A model generated the notes under the pieces. The model searched no databases. It was not told the DNA's origin and was given only the letters and a program-made list of their open reading frames with translations. A stretch of 64,000 nucleotides of DNA from Branchiostoma floridae. Lineage: Eukaryota > Chordata > Leptocardii > Amphioxiformes > Branchiostomatidae. Where the stretch lies: positions 13,582,550 to 13,646,549 of the forward strand of contig NC_049984.1 in the NCBI RefSeq assembly GCF_000003815.2, read 5' to 3'. Positions 50,201 through 62,200 of this stretch are shown piece after piece (the first letter of the stretch is position 1; each line of letters opens with the position of its first letter). A program made the position numbers and the translations under genes.

Positions 50201-53200
50201 TCTGCCAACAGATTCTCAGTCAAATAAGGGATGCAAACATGTTCTGACAATACATACTGTGTGTGACCCGTAACATATTCTACTGTGACCCATTTCCCCA
50301 GTGGTACCCTGCTCCAGCATTCTCTCAGATCTTTAGGTCGTCCAACCAACTCCAGCTACTTCTACATGTACAGCGTCATCCAAGGACACATACTTAGGCA
50401 GGCAGTTTGACACTTTATGATAATGGTCTTTTCATTAAGGGTTGTTTACCCAAGAGAGTCCACCTCCATAGCTCAGGGTCTTTCAATAACATTTTGTGGT
50501 TGTGTGCGACTTGTGTCGAAAGCCATCAGTGGGAAAGGACAGACAAGGGAAAGGCAACAAAAATCCAAGATTTCCTGCATTTCACTCAAACTTTGATAAA
50601 TTTTGCAAAGTTCAATTACATCCAGGTTGATCATGATTTCATCAACATCAGCTGTTTCCTTTCATTGAAGTTTTTGTACTGGCAATCACTGTTTATTTGA
50701 TGATTCTGATGATGATGAAGTTGTAAGATTGGACTTATGTGGGATGCTTTTACCCTGCTGTTGCATTGCTCCACAGCCAAGTTTCGGGGAAGAAGGACCG
50801 GACTTGTTTGACCTCCTGTAGAGCAGTGCCACCTCCACCTCCATCAGTCAAAACGTCAACTCCAGCTCCCGCGGCAGCGATCTCCAACTGAGGTCCAAAC
50901 ATTATGTTGTCTAGCACTCCCGGAAATGGGCCACCAAAATCCCACCCTTGGAGTCACAATAAATGTTGAAAGTTAAGGCTAACATGTTTACTGACAGTTA
51001 CCTTTCAGATGTGACAAAAGGCAGAGGGCCAATGAGGACATTTTAGGATATACATGTACAACTTATTTGTAATGTTGGTCTAAATGCGTCCATCTTTTTT
51101 TAAAGGAATATCATGTCTTCAAAGCATTATGTTGCTGTGATTCTTCTTCATAACGCAAATTAAAGTCATTAGGCTTATCAAAAATATAGGTGGAATTGCG
51201 CAAGGCTGGTATTTAGAAGAGACTGACACCCCCTAATAAAAGATTATGTATAACACAGAACAATTCGGACCATTTATGCTAAAAAAAAATGTGATTGAAA
51301 ATGTTTTTATGGTAACGTTATGTCATTATCAGAGTACAGTCATGTAGCTTGGGCACATTTGGTGGCAGGGAGCAGTGTGTCTTGATTTGCAAAGTAACAG
51401 TGCAAAGTTGTTCAATATTGGCACAACCAACCTTTTTATCGAATCATTAGTTTTGGATTTGAAGTCAAACAAACATAGAATGATAAAATATGCAAATCAC
51501 CTAAGATATGTTTTATGATCATGTCACAAAGTACTCATAACTATTTCATTGATGAGGGAACACTGTGTTTGACAAATTAATATTAGTGACTTCCAAGGCA
51601 TCTGATGTACATTCTTATGCCAGGTGTCATTTCAGTTGTTCATATTCGTAGATCTGACAAGTATGCTGCAGAATATATGCGCAGACTATCCCAAATGTTT
51701 CTACATCTCAGACAAATGGTCATGATAGCAACACACACAAAAGTAAAAATCAGATAAAACGACAATGAATCAGTTAGTATCCAAAGTTAATAGAGGCACA
51801 TTGATTCTTGATAAGATCTACTAGTACTACAATTAAAAAAATAGATCATAAGGCAGTCTCTCAACAAATTACCAATAGTTCAAAACAGATAAAGAAATCA
51901 TGTTGCAAACAAATCAAAGCTGTTTTTCAGAAATCAAAGCATCGATAGTCACAAAAGGATTGTACTTACAGTAGTCTGGCTGTTTCTGGTACACCATGGC
52001 ATCTGTGATGACAATCACACCAGCATTCTGGATAATGTCAGGTAAAAAATCACAATTACGCCTGGTATTGTAAATCATCAAGTGTTTTTACTGTGAATGT
52101 TGAGCTCTCACTGCAAACGCACCACAACACGACATATTTCAGCCATAAACTCTAAGGACAACATAAAATCCTGGTATTCACCTGTGGCAAATTTAGGTGC
52201 TGTAACTTAGTACACAGATACACCATGATTAGGATGCCAAGCAGTGTTGTTCTCATGAAGTGACATCAAATAATTGACAAATGAGACCATCTTTTAAAAT
52301 CAAAATAATGGAAAGGAAAAAGAGCTCCAAGAAACTCCTATTACCTCAAACACAGCATGTGCATCAGCACCCGATGTTGGCATGGGCCACCAGATAGACC
52401 TCTTCTTACGGCGCCACATGATCCCTGGTCCCCCCGAGCTTGAGCCGTCCTCAGCAGGGTCATACTCCTCCAGCTCAGCCAAAACCTGCAGGTACACACA
52501 CAGGACATCATGCTAATGATAACTGCGGAAACCACTAACACGGATAAGGGCAAAATGCAAGAAGAAAGGCAAAATATCCTAACACAGATTGGATTTTAGA
52601 ACTAGTGACATGGCATGTTTGGGTACAGAAAAGTAGGTCAACACCATACAAAGATCCTGTTTGTTTGCGCCTTTATCAAATCTTGACAAAGCTCTGTATA
52701 ATAAATTAAGTTGACCAAACAGATTGAACCTGCATGTCAATAGTGAAAAACTATAAGTCATCTGAAACAGGGCTGCAACTCTACCAAAATGAGTGCTATG
52801 GAAATCACCTTCTCCTGAGTGATGTCATTGCCACTAGCCAGGAGCAGGACACTCTGGTCCACTGTCAGCAGTGCCACCAGGGAGTCAGGGTCGGCACGAA
52901 CCGTCACAGCGATGTCCTCTGCAGGCTCCGCACGGTCCTTGTCGTAGCTCACGGAAACCTGACAAAAGTAATGGTAAGTTTTCTGGAAGCAACACCATAC
53001 ACACATAGTATGATTCTACTGGTGGTTTGTTCTCTGACTAGAACTCAGCTCCTTTTTCTTTCTCTGGTCTTCACATTTGGCCACCTTTTGTGTCATGCCT
53101 TTTTCCAAATTTTTATGCATGTTGAGTATAAATCTGTGACTACAAGCCTGGTACGCATTTTGCTATGTCATTCCTAATACTGTAAATGAAGAAACTTTCA

Positions 53201-56200
53201 CGGTGGTTTGATGTTCGCGGGTTTTGCCGTGACCACTTCACAGCGAACTTAAAACCACAGCGAACATTTTTCCATGGCAGTAAGAGACAGTGCATGGTGC
53301 TATACCGCAAACTTAAAACCACCGCAAAATGTCCTTTGTCCCGCTACCGCGAAATTAAATCCTTGCGAACTTGAATACATTTACAGTAAACCATTATAGC
53401 CCTATATATACTTGAGCCATACTTCCATGTAACAGTTTTACAACAGTATAAAATAGTGCATGAAAACGCACCTGGTTCTCAAAGGCCCCCTTGACAGTAA
53501 ATGTCAGTCCATCGTTGCAGACCTCTCCTGTGTCAGTCATCCAGTACACCACCATGCGTGAGGAGGGGGCCATCTGGGCAGTGGTGGGCACAGTGAAGGA
53601 CTTCTGCGTGTCATCTGGGGACACATCTACCCTGTCCGCCACGACGATGTTGCCTCTGGACAGGACCTGAAAGGGTGACATGATTGTGGTTACAATGTGT
53701 GTCTATGCGATGTTCACCAGATATGCAGGCTCTACATGGTCCTTGTCATAGCTTACAAAAACCTGACAAAAGTAATCGTAATGTGAGTTAATGTTTATCG
53801 GTATGAAAATTTATAAAAACAACTTTAAGAACAAAATCAACAAGAGTTCAGACACCTCATACCTCATTCAGTCAATCAATGCAATATTTTAATCATGCAA
53901 ACAACTTTCACATTCACATAATGTATACATGGTTAATTACAACTTTCGCACATTTGTGGAAACACAGACATACACACCCAACATAATACCTCCATCTTTA
54001 ATGCAGGTAACAAACCACACTGATTAGCTAATAGTATAAAAACTTATTGAGCTTCAGGTTCAATATTCACATTTGGCACTAAGTGAAGAAATACAGTAAA
54101 GAAAAGTACAAATGTAGTATACATTAAAGCCAAACTACAAGGACAACTTGCAGCATATGTACTCTTCATATAGTCCTCTATATAATTTCAAAGCCCTCTT
54201 CGAACAATGCACAAGATATCAAATATGGCATTATTCCACTTTTTAACCTCTGAAAGCTCACCTGGTAGGAGAAGTAGCTGATGGGAGAAGTACTTTTGAC
54301 TGTGAACTGGGCAACTTCTCCTGCCTGTTCAAATAAAAAGTAAGATGTAAATTTTTTTTAAAGGAGAAGATAAGCAAATTTGCAACACATTGATAGAAAG
54401 GAGACAATAAGTACATATGAATGGCTTACCATGACCTCCGGTGTGCTGGTCGTGACCTGGATGTAGGTGCTGGAAGGTGACTCTGCCTTATTGGCAGAGT
54501 GCGATACAGCTGTCTCTGACACGTCATTGTACGTCACCTGTAAAATTCACACATATCATCAACTCGAGAGAGCTGAGCTTCTGATGACTATGTAAAGCTA
54601 CAAGACGTAACAAGTCATTTCCTACCCAGCCTACATGCTTCTTCTATAATCAGAGCAGGAAACTCTGTCCTTTAATAATTCATCTGGATCTTTCAAAATG
54701 TCAACTTTACTTTACAGCTCACACTCGGATGACTGTTGTCTATCAAATATTCTTTATAGACCAAACCCCAAACTTACACTAAGTGACATAGAGTTTGCAG
54801 TAGAGGGCACATCCATGACAATCTTGATCACCCCCGACTGGGGAATGGTCAGCTCCTCTGGAGGAGGGGATGTTGGGCCATCCCAGCCATAGCTCTTGGT
54901 CAGAGTAACAGGATTAGAAAGATCCATTCCAAGCATGGGGGTGCCATCATGGTAAGATGTCCTCAGCTGTAACAGTTGAAAAGCAAGACAAAGCAATCAG
55001 CTTCAGGTTCAAACCGTTCAACGTCTACAAGATACTTCTCACAGGTTTCTGTTAACAATTTGACATTCTCAGTTACAAGGGATGAAATAGACTGAGCAAG
55101 CTCTCAATGAGATGTGTTTTGGCTAGAATATGCCTTAAGCCCCCCGTCACACGGGAGCATGAATGAGCCGGAATGCAGTCAGAACGAAATTGTTTTTCAA
55201 TTCCTGGCAATTCCTGTCAATTCGTAGTGTATTCTAAACATTCTTACTGCATTCCAGATATTCGTCCCCGTTCTTTTGGCCAGCTCAAAAGTTTTTCAAG
55301 ACAAAAACTGTCGAGGTGCATTCGAAGTGGAGAAATATCGAATGGCATTCCAAGTGTATTCTAAGTGTACTCTAACTATTGTAACTGCAGTCCGACGGCA
55401 TTCTGTGGCATTCCAACATTATTCGAAAAATTCTTATCTCATTCGATGGAGAAACAAAATGGCAAGCCACCTCGAATCCTGCCCGAATGTGACCAAAAGA
55501 GTATCTGGAATGCAGTACGAATTTATACAATACATTACGAATTCCCAGGAATAGAAAAGAATTTTCATTCTGACGGCATTTGGGCTCTTTCCTTCTCGTG
55601 TGAAAGGAATATAAGGCCCATTTGGAATTCCCACTCGGAATGGCCCCGAATGTGGCACGAATTTCGCAAATACTCCATTCCGACTGGTTCTGCTTGATTA
55701 CTGCTAATTCGGTTTCATTGTGAAGGCCCTATAACCAGTCAATAGACTACATATGGAAAATTTATTTGGCCTGCAAAACATTCTTGTTACAATGAGATAT
55801 ACACAATTTACAGTCAATACCACTCCTACTTCTGATGCATTGTAAATAGATACATACGTAAGCAGTATACTGAAGGCCTGGTTTGAAGTTCTCTGCTGTG
55901 TTAAAGAACTCCAGCTTGTACTTGGTCTGTACCAGGTCCAATGCTTTGGTACTCTCCTGTGTATTTCCTAAAAGTAGACGAAATACACTATGACTTTATG
56001 AATTATACATTCCATGTGCACAAGAAAATCATGAATAGTGTCCACTCCTTTACCAGGAGGACCCTGTACATGCATTAGATGTGTTGGTTCAAGGGTTGGA
56101 AGGAAAAGCACACAAATTGGTGGACAAGCAATGTAATAAGAGCACATGAACCAGGAGATGGAAAGTACAGATCATCACAGTTCTCATGTTTTAAGCCTAG

Positions 56201-59200
56201 CATTATCCATACATTCACAGCACAATCCCTGTATGATATCATGTCAGAGAAAACAGCAGGAAGGAACAGAATGCATGTCATCTACATCATACGTAGTATA
56301 ATATAGATTAACAAAACAACAAAATGTCTTCAGAAAGGCATCAATGGTTCACATCTTTCCATACATACCTGTAAGACCCTCTGTCACCTCTACAATCAGT
56401 TCCAGTTGGTAGCTGCCATAATACAGCTGACTTGGGTAACTGTACAGGTTCTCAATGTCTCTACGAGAGAACTGGAAGCTCCCACTTCCTTCAGTCATCT
56501 GAAACAGAAGTCTTCTACTTCTTTAAGGATCCCAACATACAAGTGGGAAGCTTTTTATCCTTTCAGAGCACTTTTTCTTCAAATCCACATCTGTAAAAGG
56601 ATCTGACATGCTAAGTTAAATAGTGAAATCATTGTGAGATGCCCCAGGGGTATTTATTGATTTATCGTTGACCTTGAACCATCTTATGACAATAAACAGC
56701 CTTTTCTTGCATTCCAAACATCAGACTGGTGTAAGCCTTCATATGAAAAACTTGTATTGTGCTCTGCTATTTTTTACTAACTGATACTTGTCTACATGTA
56801 TCCTTATGTTATCAAGCAACAGACAGATACTGTGACAATACATGCCCTTTAATTGAAATTTAACTGATAACTACAGGATTTGGGTGAAAAGTCAATCAGG
56901 GTCTACGTCTACAGTAACAATGTTTTCATTCAGGGAATATATCAAATGTATATGTATCAATGGAAATATTTTGAACTGTACAGCAATGACTGCAATATCA
57001 GAGGTGAGCAAATAAGATACATGAAAGCTCTAGTCTGGGACGAGGAACAAAACGTGAAATAGAAAAAATGCATATGTAATAGCACATTTTTCTTTGCTGG
57101 CTACAAGAAGGAGGAGCAACTCACAGCAATGGCATTGAGTTCGATGCTGTTGTCAGTTGGCCTGAAGTTACTGCCTACACTCCTCAGCTTGGCAGTCACC
57201 TTCCCCTGACCTTCAACATTCTTCCCATACGTGTACCTGTGTACATCAACCAAGGAAGTCAGTTATGGCAAATGGTAGGCTGCGATAGTCTTCTAGCCTG
57301 GGTAATTCAACTTCACACTATCAAGATCTGACAATTAGATAATACAAGTCTTCTTCACACAAAAAAGCACACTAAAAACTAGATTCCAGCAGTCATACTT
57401 ACTGCATTTCATATTCACTGACAAAAGATAGTGGATACTAATACTATCTGAGACATCTGACCGTCATACACAGTTACTTGTCATGAGTAACTGCTGTTTG
57501 GTGTATCTTACTACCTAGATGTCTAACCTTTATCAATCTTACTGAATTTTGTTTTATACAAGTGTGACGAAGTTTGAATAATTCTTTACACATTACATGG
57601 AGAGACTACATGTCTTCATATTAAACAAGATCTAGAGCAGCAGAAACATTTTATTCGTGAACTACAGCATTTGGTACCTTCAGTTTATCCCTTGTGTGAT
57701 CTGTGGATTGTACAAACAGGTAAGACTTTAAATTCCACAATGCATGCAATGTGAGATCTGAGAGACACTTACTTGGCATTGAAGGTTCCTTGCAAATTGT
57801 CCTCAGTCTGAGCAAAGAATGAGTTGGTGCTGATGGTCACCTCAAACTTGGGAAGGACTGAGAAAATAGTAATCAGATACAAAACATGAATCATTCTTAC
57901 AACACAGGCAAAATGTTATGATCTAGAATTATTGTTAGACTCCCATTACTGTAAAATATATACAGTGAAACTTGTATAAGCGACCACGTCCGTAAGACGA
58001 CCATCGGCCTATTACGACCGCTTTTGGCCGGTCCCGATTTTCCTCCCCATAGACACAAGCATTAAGCAACGTGGCCAAAGCGACCACTTGTCTTCTGTGA
58101 CCGCGACCACCCCGAATCCGGTCCGCCCGCGACCGAAATGTTGCCGAAAACGACCGCGTCATTTTCAAGTGTGTAGCGGCCTCGATTTTTGATGATATCT
58201 GGCGGGAAATCCGCTAAAATCGGCTTGTGTTTTGGCGAAGAAAACTTGCCGAAACGACTGCGTCATTTTCAAGACAGTAGAAACTGTCGATATTTGATGA
58301 TAACTCGCAAGAAATATCGCTAAAATTGGCTTGTGTTTTGACAACTAAAATGTTACCGAAACCACTGCGTTATTTTCAAGGGTATAACAACATCGATTTT
58401 TTATCATAACTGCTGGGAAATTACGGCAAAATCTGTGTGTTTTGGTTCTGTTATCGCGCCGAGCCAAAATCAAACATGGCGCCCAAGAGGTCAAACGGTG
58501 TCATTGGGAAAGTCCACTAAAGTGTAGGTAGAAATGTTGCGTGCGTTGTTATTGTACTCTACATTTAAACCGTACAAAATGCAAATTTATTTTCATAAAA
58601 CTTGTTTGAAGTAAAGGTAACAGATATAAGATATCTTTATGACTTTATAACACATTTTATCAGAGAATAAAAGGTGTATGTGTGTCTTTTTGAGAAACTG
58701 CTCACCCTTGCTTCTAGTGAAGCGTCCATTTGTCAACATCTTCATGATTAGAAGCGTCGGTGGGGTTAAACTTGTTTTTCTCGGCAAATTTTCGCCTTCT
58801 AGGCAGCGTTGAGACTTTAAGACCCGCGCCAGAAGAGAAACAAACTCACCCACATTATTTTCATGGGTAACAGCGTTGAAATGAACCATTTATTTTTCTG
58901 CCGTGCTGCCGATTTGAAAGAAGGTTCCCGTCTTGTCGGGCATGTGTGCGCATGCTTTTTGTTATGGCGGTAAGCTCCCCAACTTATTTCTGGCCCGTTG
59001 GCTGTGATTCACAAAGTAAAAAGATAGGCAATTAGCGTTGTTAACACGAAAATCGCATTTCAAAACGCTCGTGGGGCGTCGGGTTCTCCACTGAAAACAG
59101 CGATGTTTTTGTAGCAATATGGACCATTGTCTTGACGGTGTCGCCCATTCACAAGTTTTTGACAGACAATGCCGGCGGGAAAAATGACGCTGCTCCTGCT

Positions 59201-62200
59201 ACAAAAAGCTACGAAAATGTGAAAGAATAGCCCTAAATTTTGGAAACGTTTCAATTTTACATGAGTTGGTATAACAATACTATATGAATCATACAGATAG
59301 ACAGTTCAACAGTGATAATATTCTCACGTGCAAATGTACAGGTTCGTGGAATTAAACTATTTTAAAGACCATTAACTTTGAAATCATTGTGTCTGTCCTA
59401 CCTTGTCACTTTTTCTTTCTTTGCACAAGAAGACCACGTGTATAAAACGACCACTTTACACTGGTCCCCAGGGTGGTCTTCTTAGACAAGTTTCACTGTA
59501 CCCATAATGTTTATCCTGACAAAAGTAGTAGTACAAGCCATGTCATGTATCTGTCCCTTTCCACTGTACACAAATATGACATTACCACACTTTTGAACAT
59601 GGTGTATGGTACAGAATAACAGTCAACATGAAAACAATAACTGTATGAAACTCAAGTCTCACCATACTCTTCCACACCAAAGGGCTGCTCAACCTGATCT
59701 CCCTAAGAACAAGACAAAAACAAGACTGTTAGAAGTGACACCACAACCTGATACAGACATATCTGAGTCATGTAAGCAAAAAAAGACTAAGCAGCAAGAA
59801 TAACCATCACAACAAACTTGTCTTTGACAGTGCAATAATCTTTGATACATGACTGAACATCGCGCTTGGGGTTTAGGGACAACACTACACTCTTTAGTAC
59901 AACCAGTAAATAATGTATTAAGTACAGTAAAACCTGCTCAAGATGGTCAGTAGGGGGACCGCGCCAAAAGTGACCATTTTTGCCAGTTGACCGGCTTGGA
60001 CTTGGAGGGTAACCACTTGGGCAGGTAATTTAATTTGTACCTGTACATACCTCAACTTTATAGACTGGTAAGAAATATGTTATAGAGATACTTGAGGAAA
60101 TTGGTGCATTCTATAAAAGATGTAACAACATCTGAGAACTATGCAGGCATTAAAAGTGTAATCCCATTCAATCAAACCAGGTGCTGAGTCATATACAGGG
60201 GGAACATCACAAAGGGGGAGATACTGTGACACATTCACTGCGTGACAGAGACTTACCCCAGCCAACATGGCTACAATTTTCCAGTCTCCAAGAAGCGGCT
60301 GATCAGAAAGTGGGAACTCCTTCTCCACAATACCGTCATCGTTCTGTAGTCCCCGCCATTGCACGATCTTGTTACCTTGTGGATCCTAGAGCACACATTC
60401 ATTGTTTGTTAGGATCTTCATTCAAAGAATACAGACCACAACTTGTTCCTTGCAATGTCAGATGTTAATTTGTCTGTACTTTTACAGAATTGAATTCTTC
60501 AATACATATTTACCTCCATGTACAAAAATTCAAAAGCATTACATTGGATACTCACAAATATGTCAATGTCAAATTGTTCCTTCTTGGTCTTTAGCTCAGC
60601 ATCCACAGCAAGGGCCCTCATCTTCACTGTTGATGCGAACAGATCTTCATCATTAGCTGGTAAGCTTGACATTCACTACATACATTTAGACCTTGCATCT
60701 TTACTACCAGAGTACATCATCATCAAGAAAGCATTACTTGTATCAAAGATATCATATATTTTGAAGAATAATCTACACTATGATGATAGCAAAAAAAATG
60801 GTGAAAGCAAAAAGCTAGTTATAGCAAATTAGTTTTTGAGGTGTCCAAATTTTTACATGTACAGAAACAGAGTAACTTGAAGTAGAAAGTTGCATGTGTA
60901 TGCTGAGGCTCATAAAATGTTTTTTTTGTTGCCATTTTACCTGTCTGTCCAGGCTTGTATTTTCCCTTGTCAGTTTGTACAAAGATGGAGGAGGACTTGG
61001 AGTTGAAGGTCAGGTCCTTCTCCTCAGTGAAGGTCAGCCCACCGGTGCCTTCCACCTTCAGCTTGTAGGTACCGGCCGCTGTCAGATCCCCTGGAACCTG
61101 CAACATAACGGAGTATTGCTGTCAGACTACAGAACAATCAGTCACTGGCATGGGGTTCATTTGTAAGACTACAGATTACAATTTATTGCTGCTTATAGGT
61201 GGTTAATTTGTAAGTGTTGTAGACAAAGAATTCTCAGGTTTAATCCTCTCTATAACCTTACAATTATTAGTTTTCAAACAACTTCATTTTCTTCATAATC
61301 AATATAACTCTTAGTACATTGTATAATTTGGTTGTGCAGGGAGTTATCTGTGTTTGAAATGTGCGTCCTTAAAACACTTTCTTTCTCTTTTAGGGTCCAC
61401 TTCAGATTGTTAACTATTCATGATTCATCATCATCATCCTTACCATATGTCAATGCTTGGCATTTTCACAGTTGTTTTAATTACTGCTGCTTGCACATAT
61501 TCATGTCATGTGATGTGAAGATGTTAGGTCATATAGGAGACTGTTATGACATAGTCACCTATATTTTTAGGGCTTCAAATGTTAAACTACTTATAAGACA
61601 CATGATTCTATATAGAGCTTTGGAAGACAAAACAATCTTCATGACTTCAAATTTCATGTACAAAAAAGGGAAAACTTACCACTAGTTCAAGGGTTCCATC
61701 TGCACCTGAAACCAACAAAATTTGTCAATGTTTCATTGTACAAAAATAACCCCTTTCCTAGACGTTTTATTACAGTACTTAAGATATGCTTTATTTCTAT
61801 TCTGTAAATGCACTGGTTACCAGGAAGCAACCTAACTTCAATGGCCTAAATTTTGAACGGGTCCAAAATGGTATCATTACTTTTGTGGCATGTGATAAGG
61901 TTGAAATTGTTGCTCAAGTCTGTATGACCCAATATAAACTATTTTACCCACTACTTATTAAACTAGTTCGTCCACCATGATGAAAATTTGCAATATTAAA
62001 AAGTTGATTTTAAGGACGATTACTTGGACTGAAGTCTCCAGATGCTGGTGTTCCGGTCGGCCTGCCATTCTGCATGAGGGTGGCGGTCACCTGCACACTG
62101 GCCGCGGCTGGGTCCAGGATGGACACACTCATGGTCAGGGGGCGACCAGGCCGGACCACTTTGGGGGCCATGATCAGAAAAGTTCTAAAAGAAACATGAC

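Noticed and set aside
39680-50946. Array read as several separate TEP genes or pseudogenes
   Set aside because: Only the bait exon is repeated. No extra signal-peptide, thioester or terminal exons lie between the copies, and all copies share the phase needed to join exons 18 and 20.
13276-50946. RBM39 as the direct regulator of the neighbouring TEP bait-exon choice
   Set aside because: It is tempting because a splicing factor lies next to a gene with heavy alternative splicing, but proximity is no evidence of regulation.
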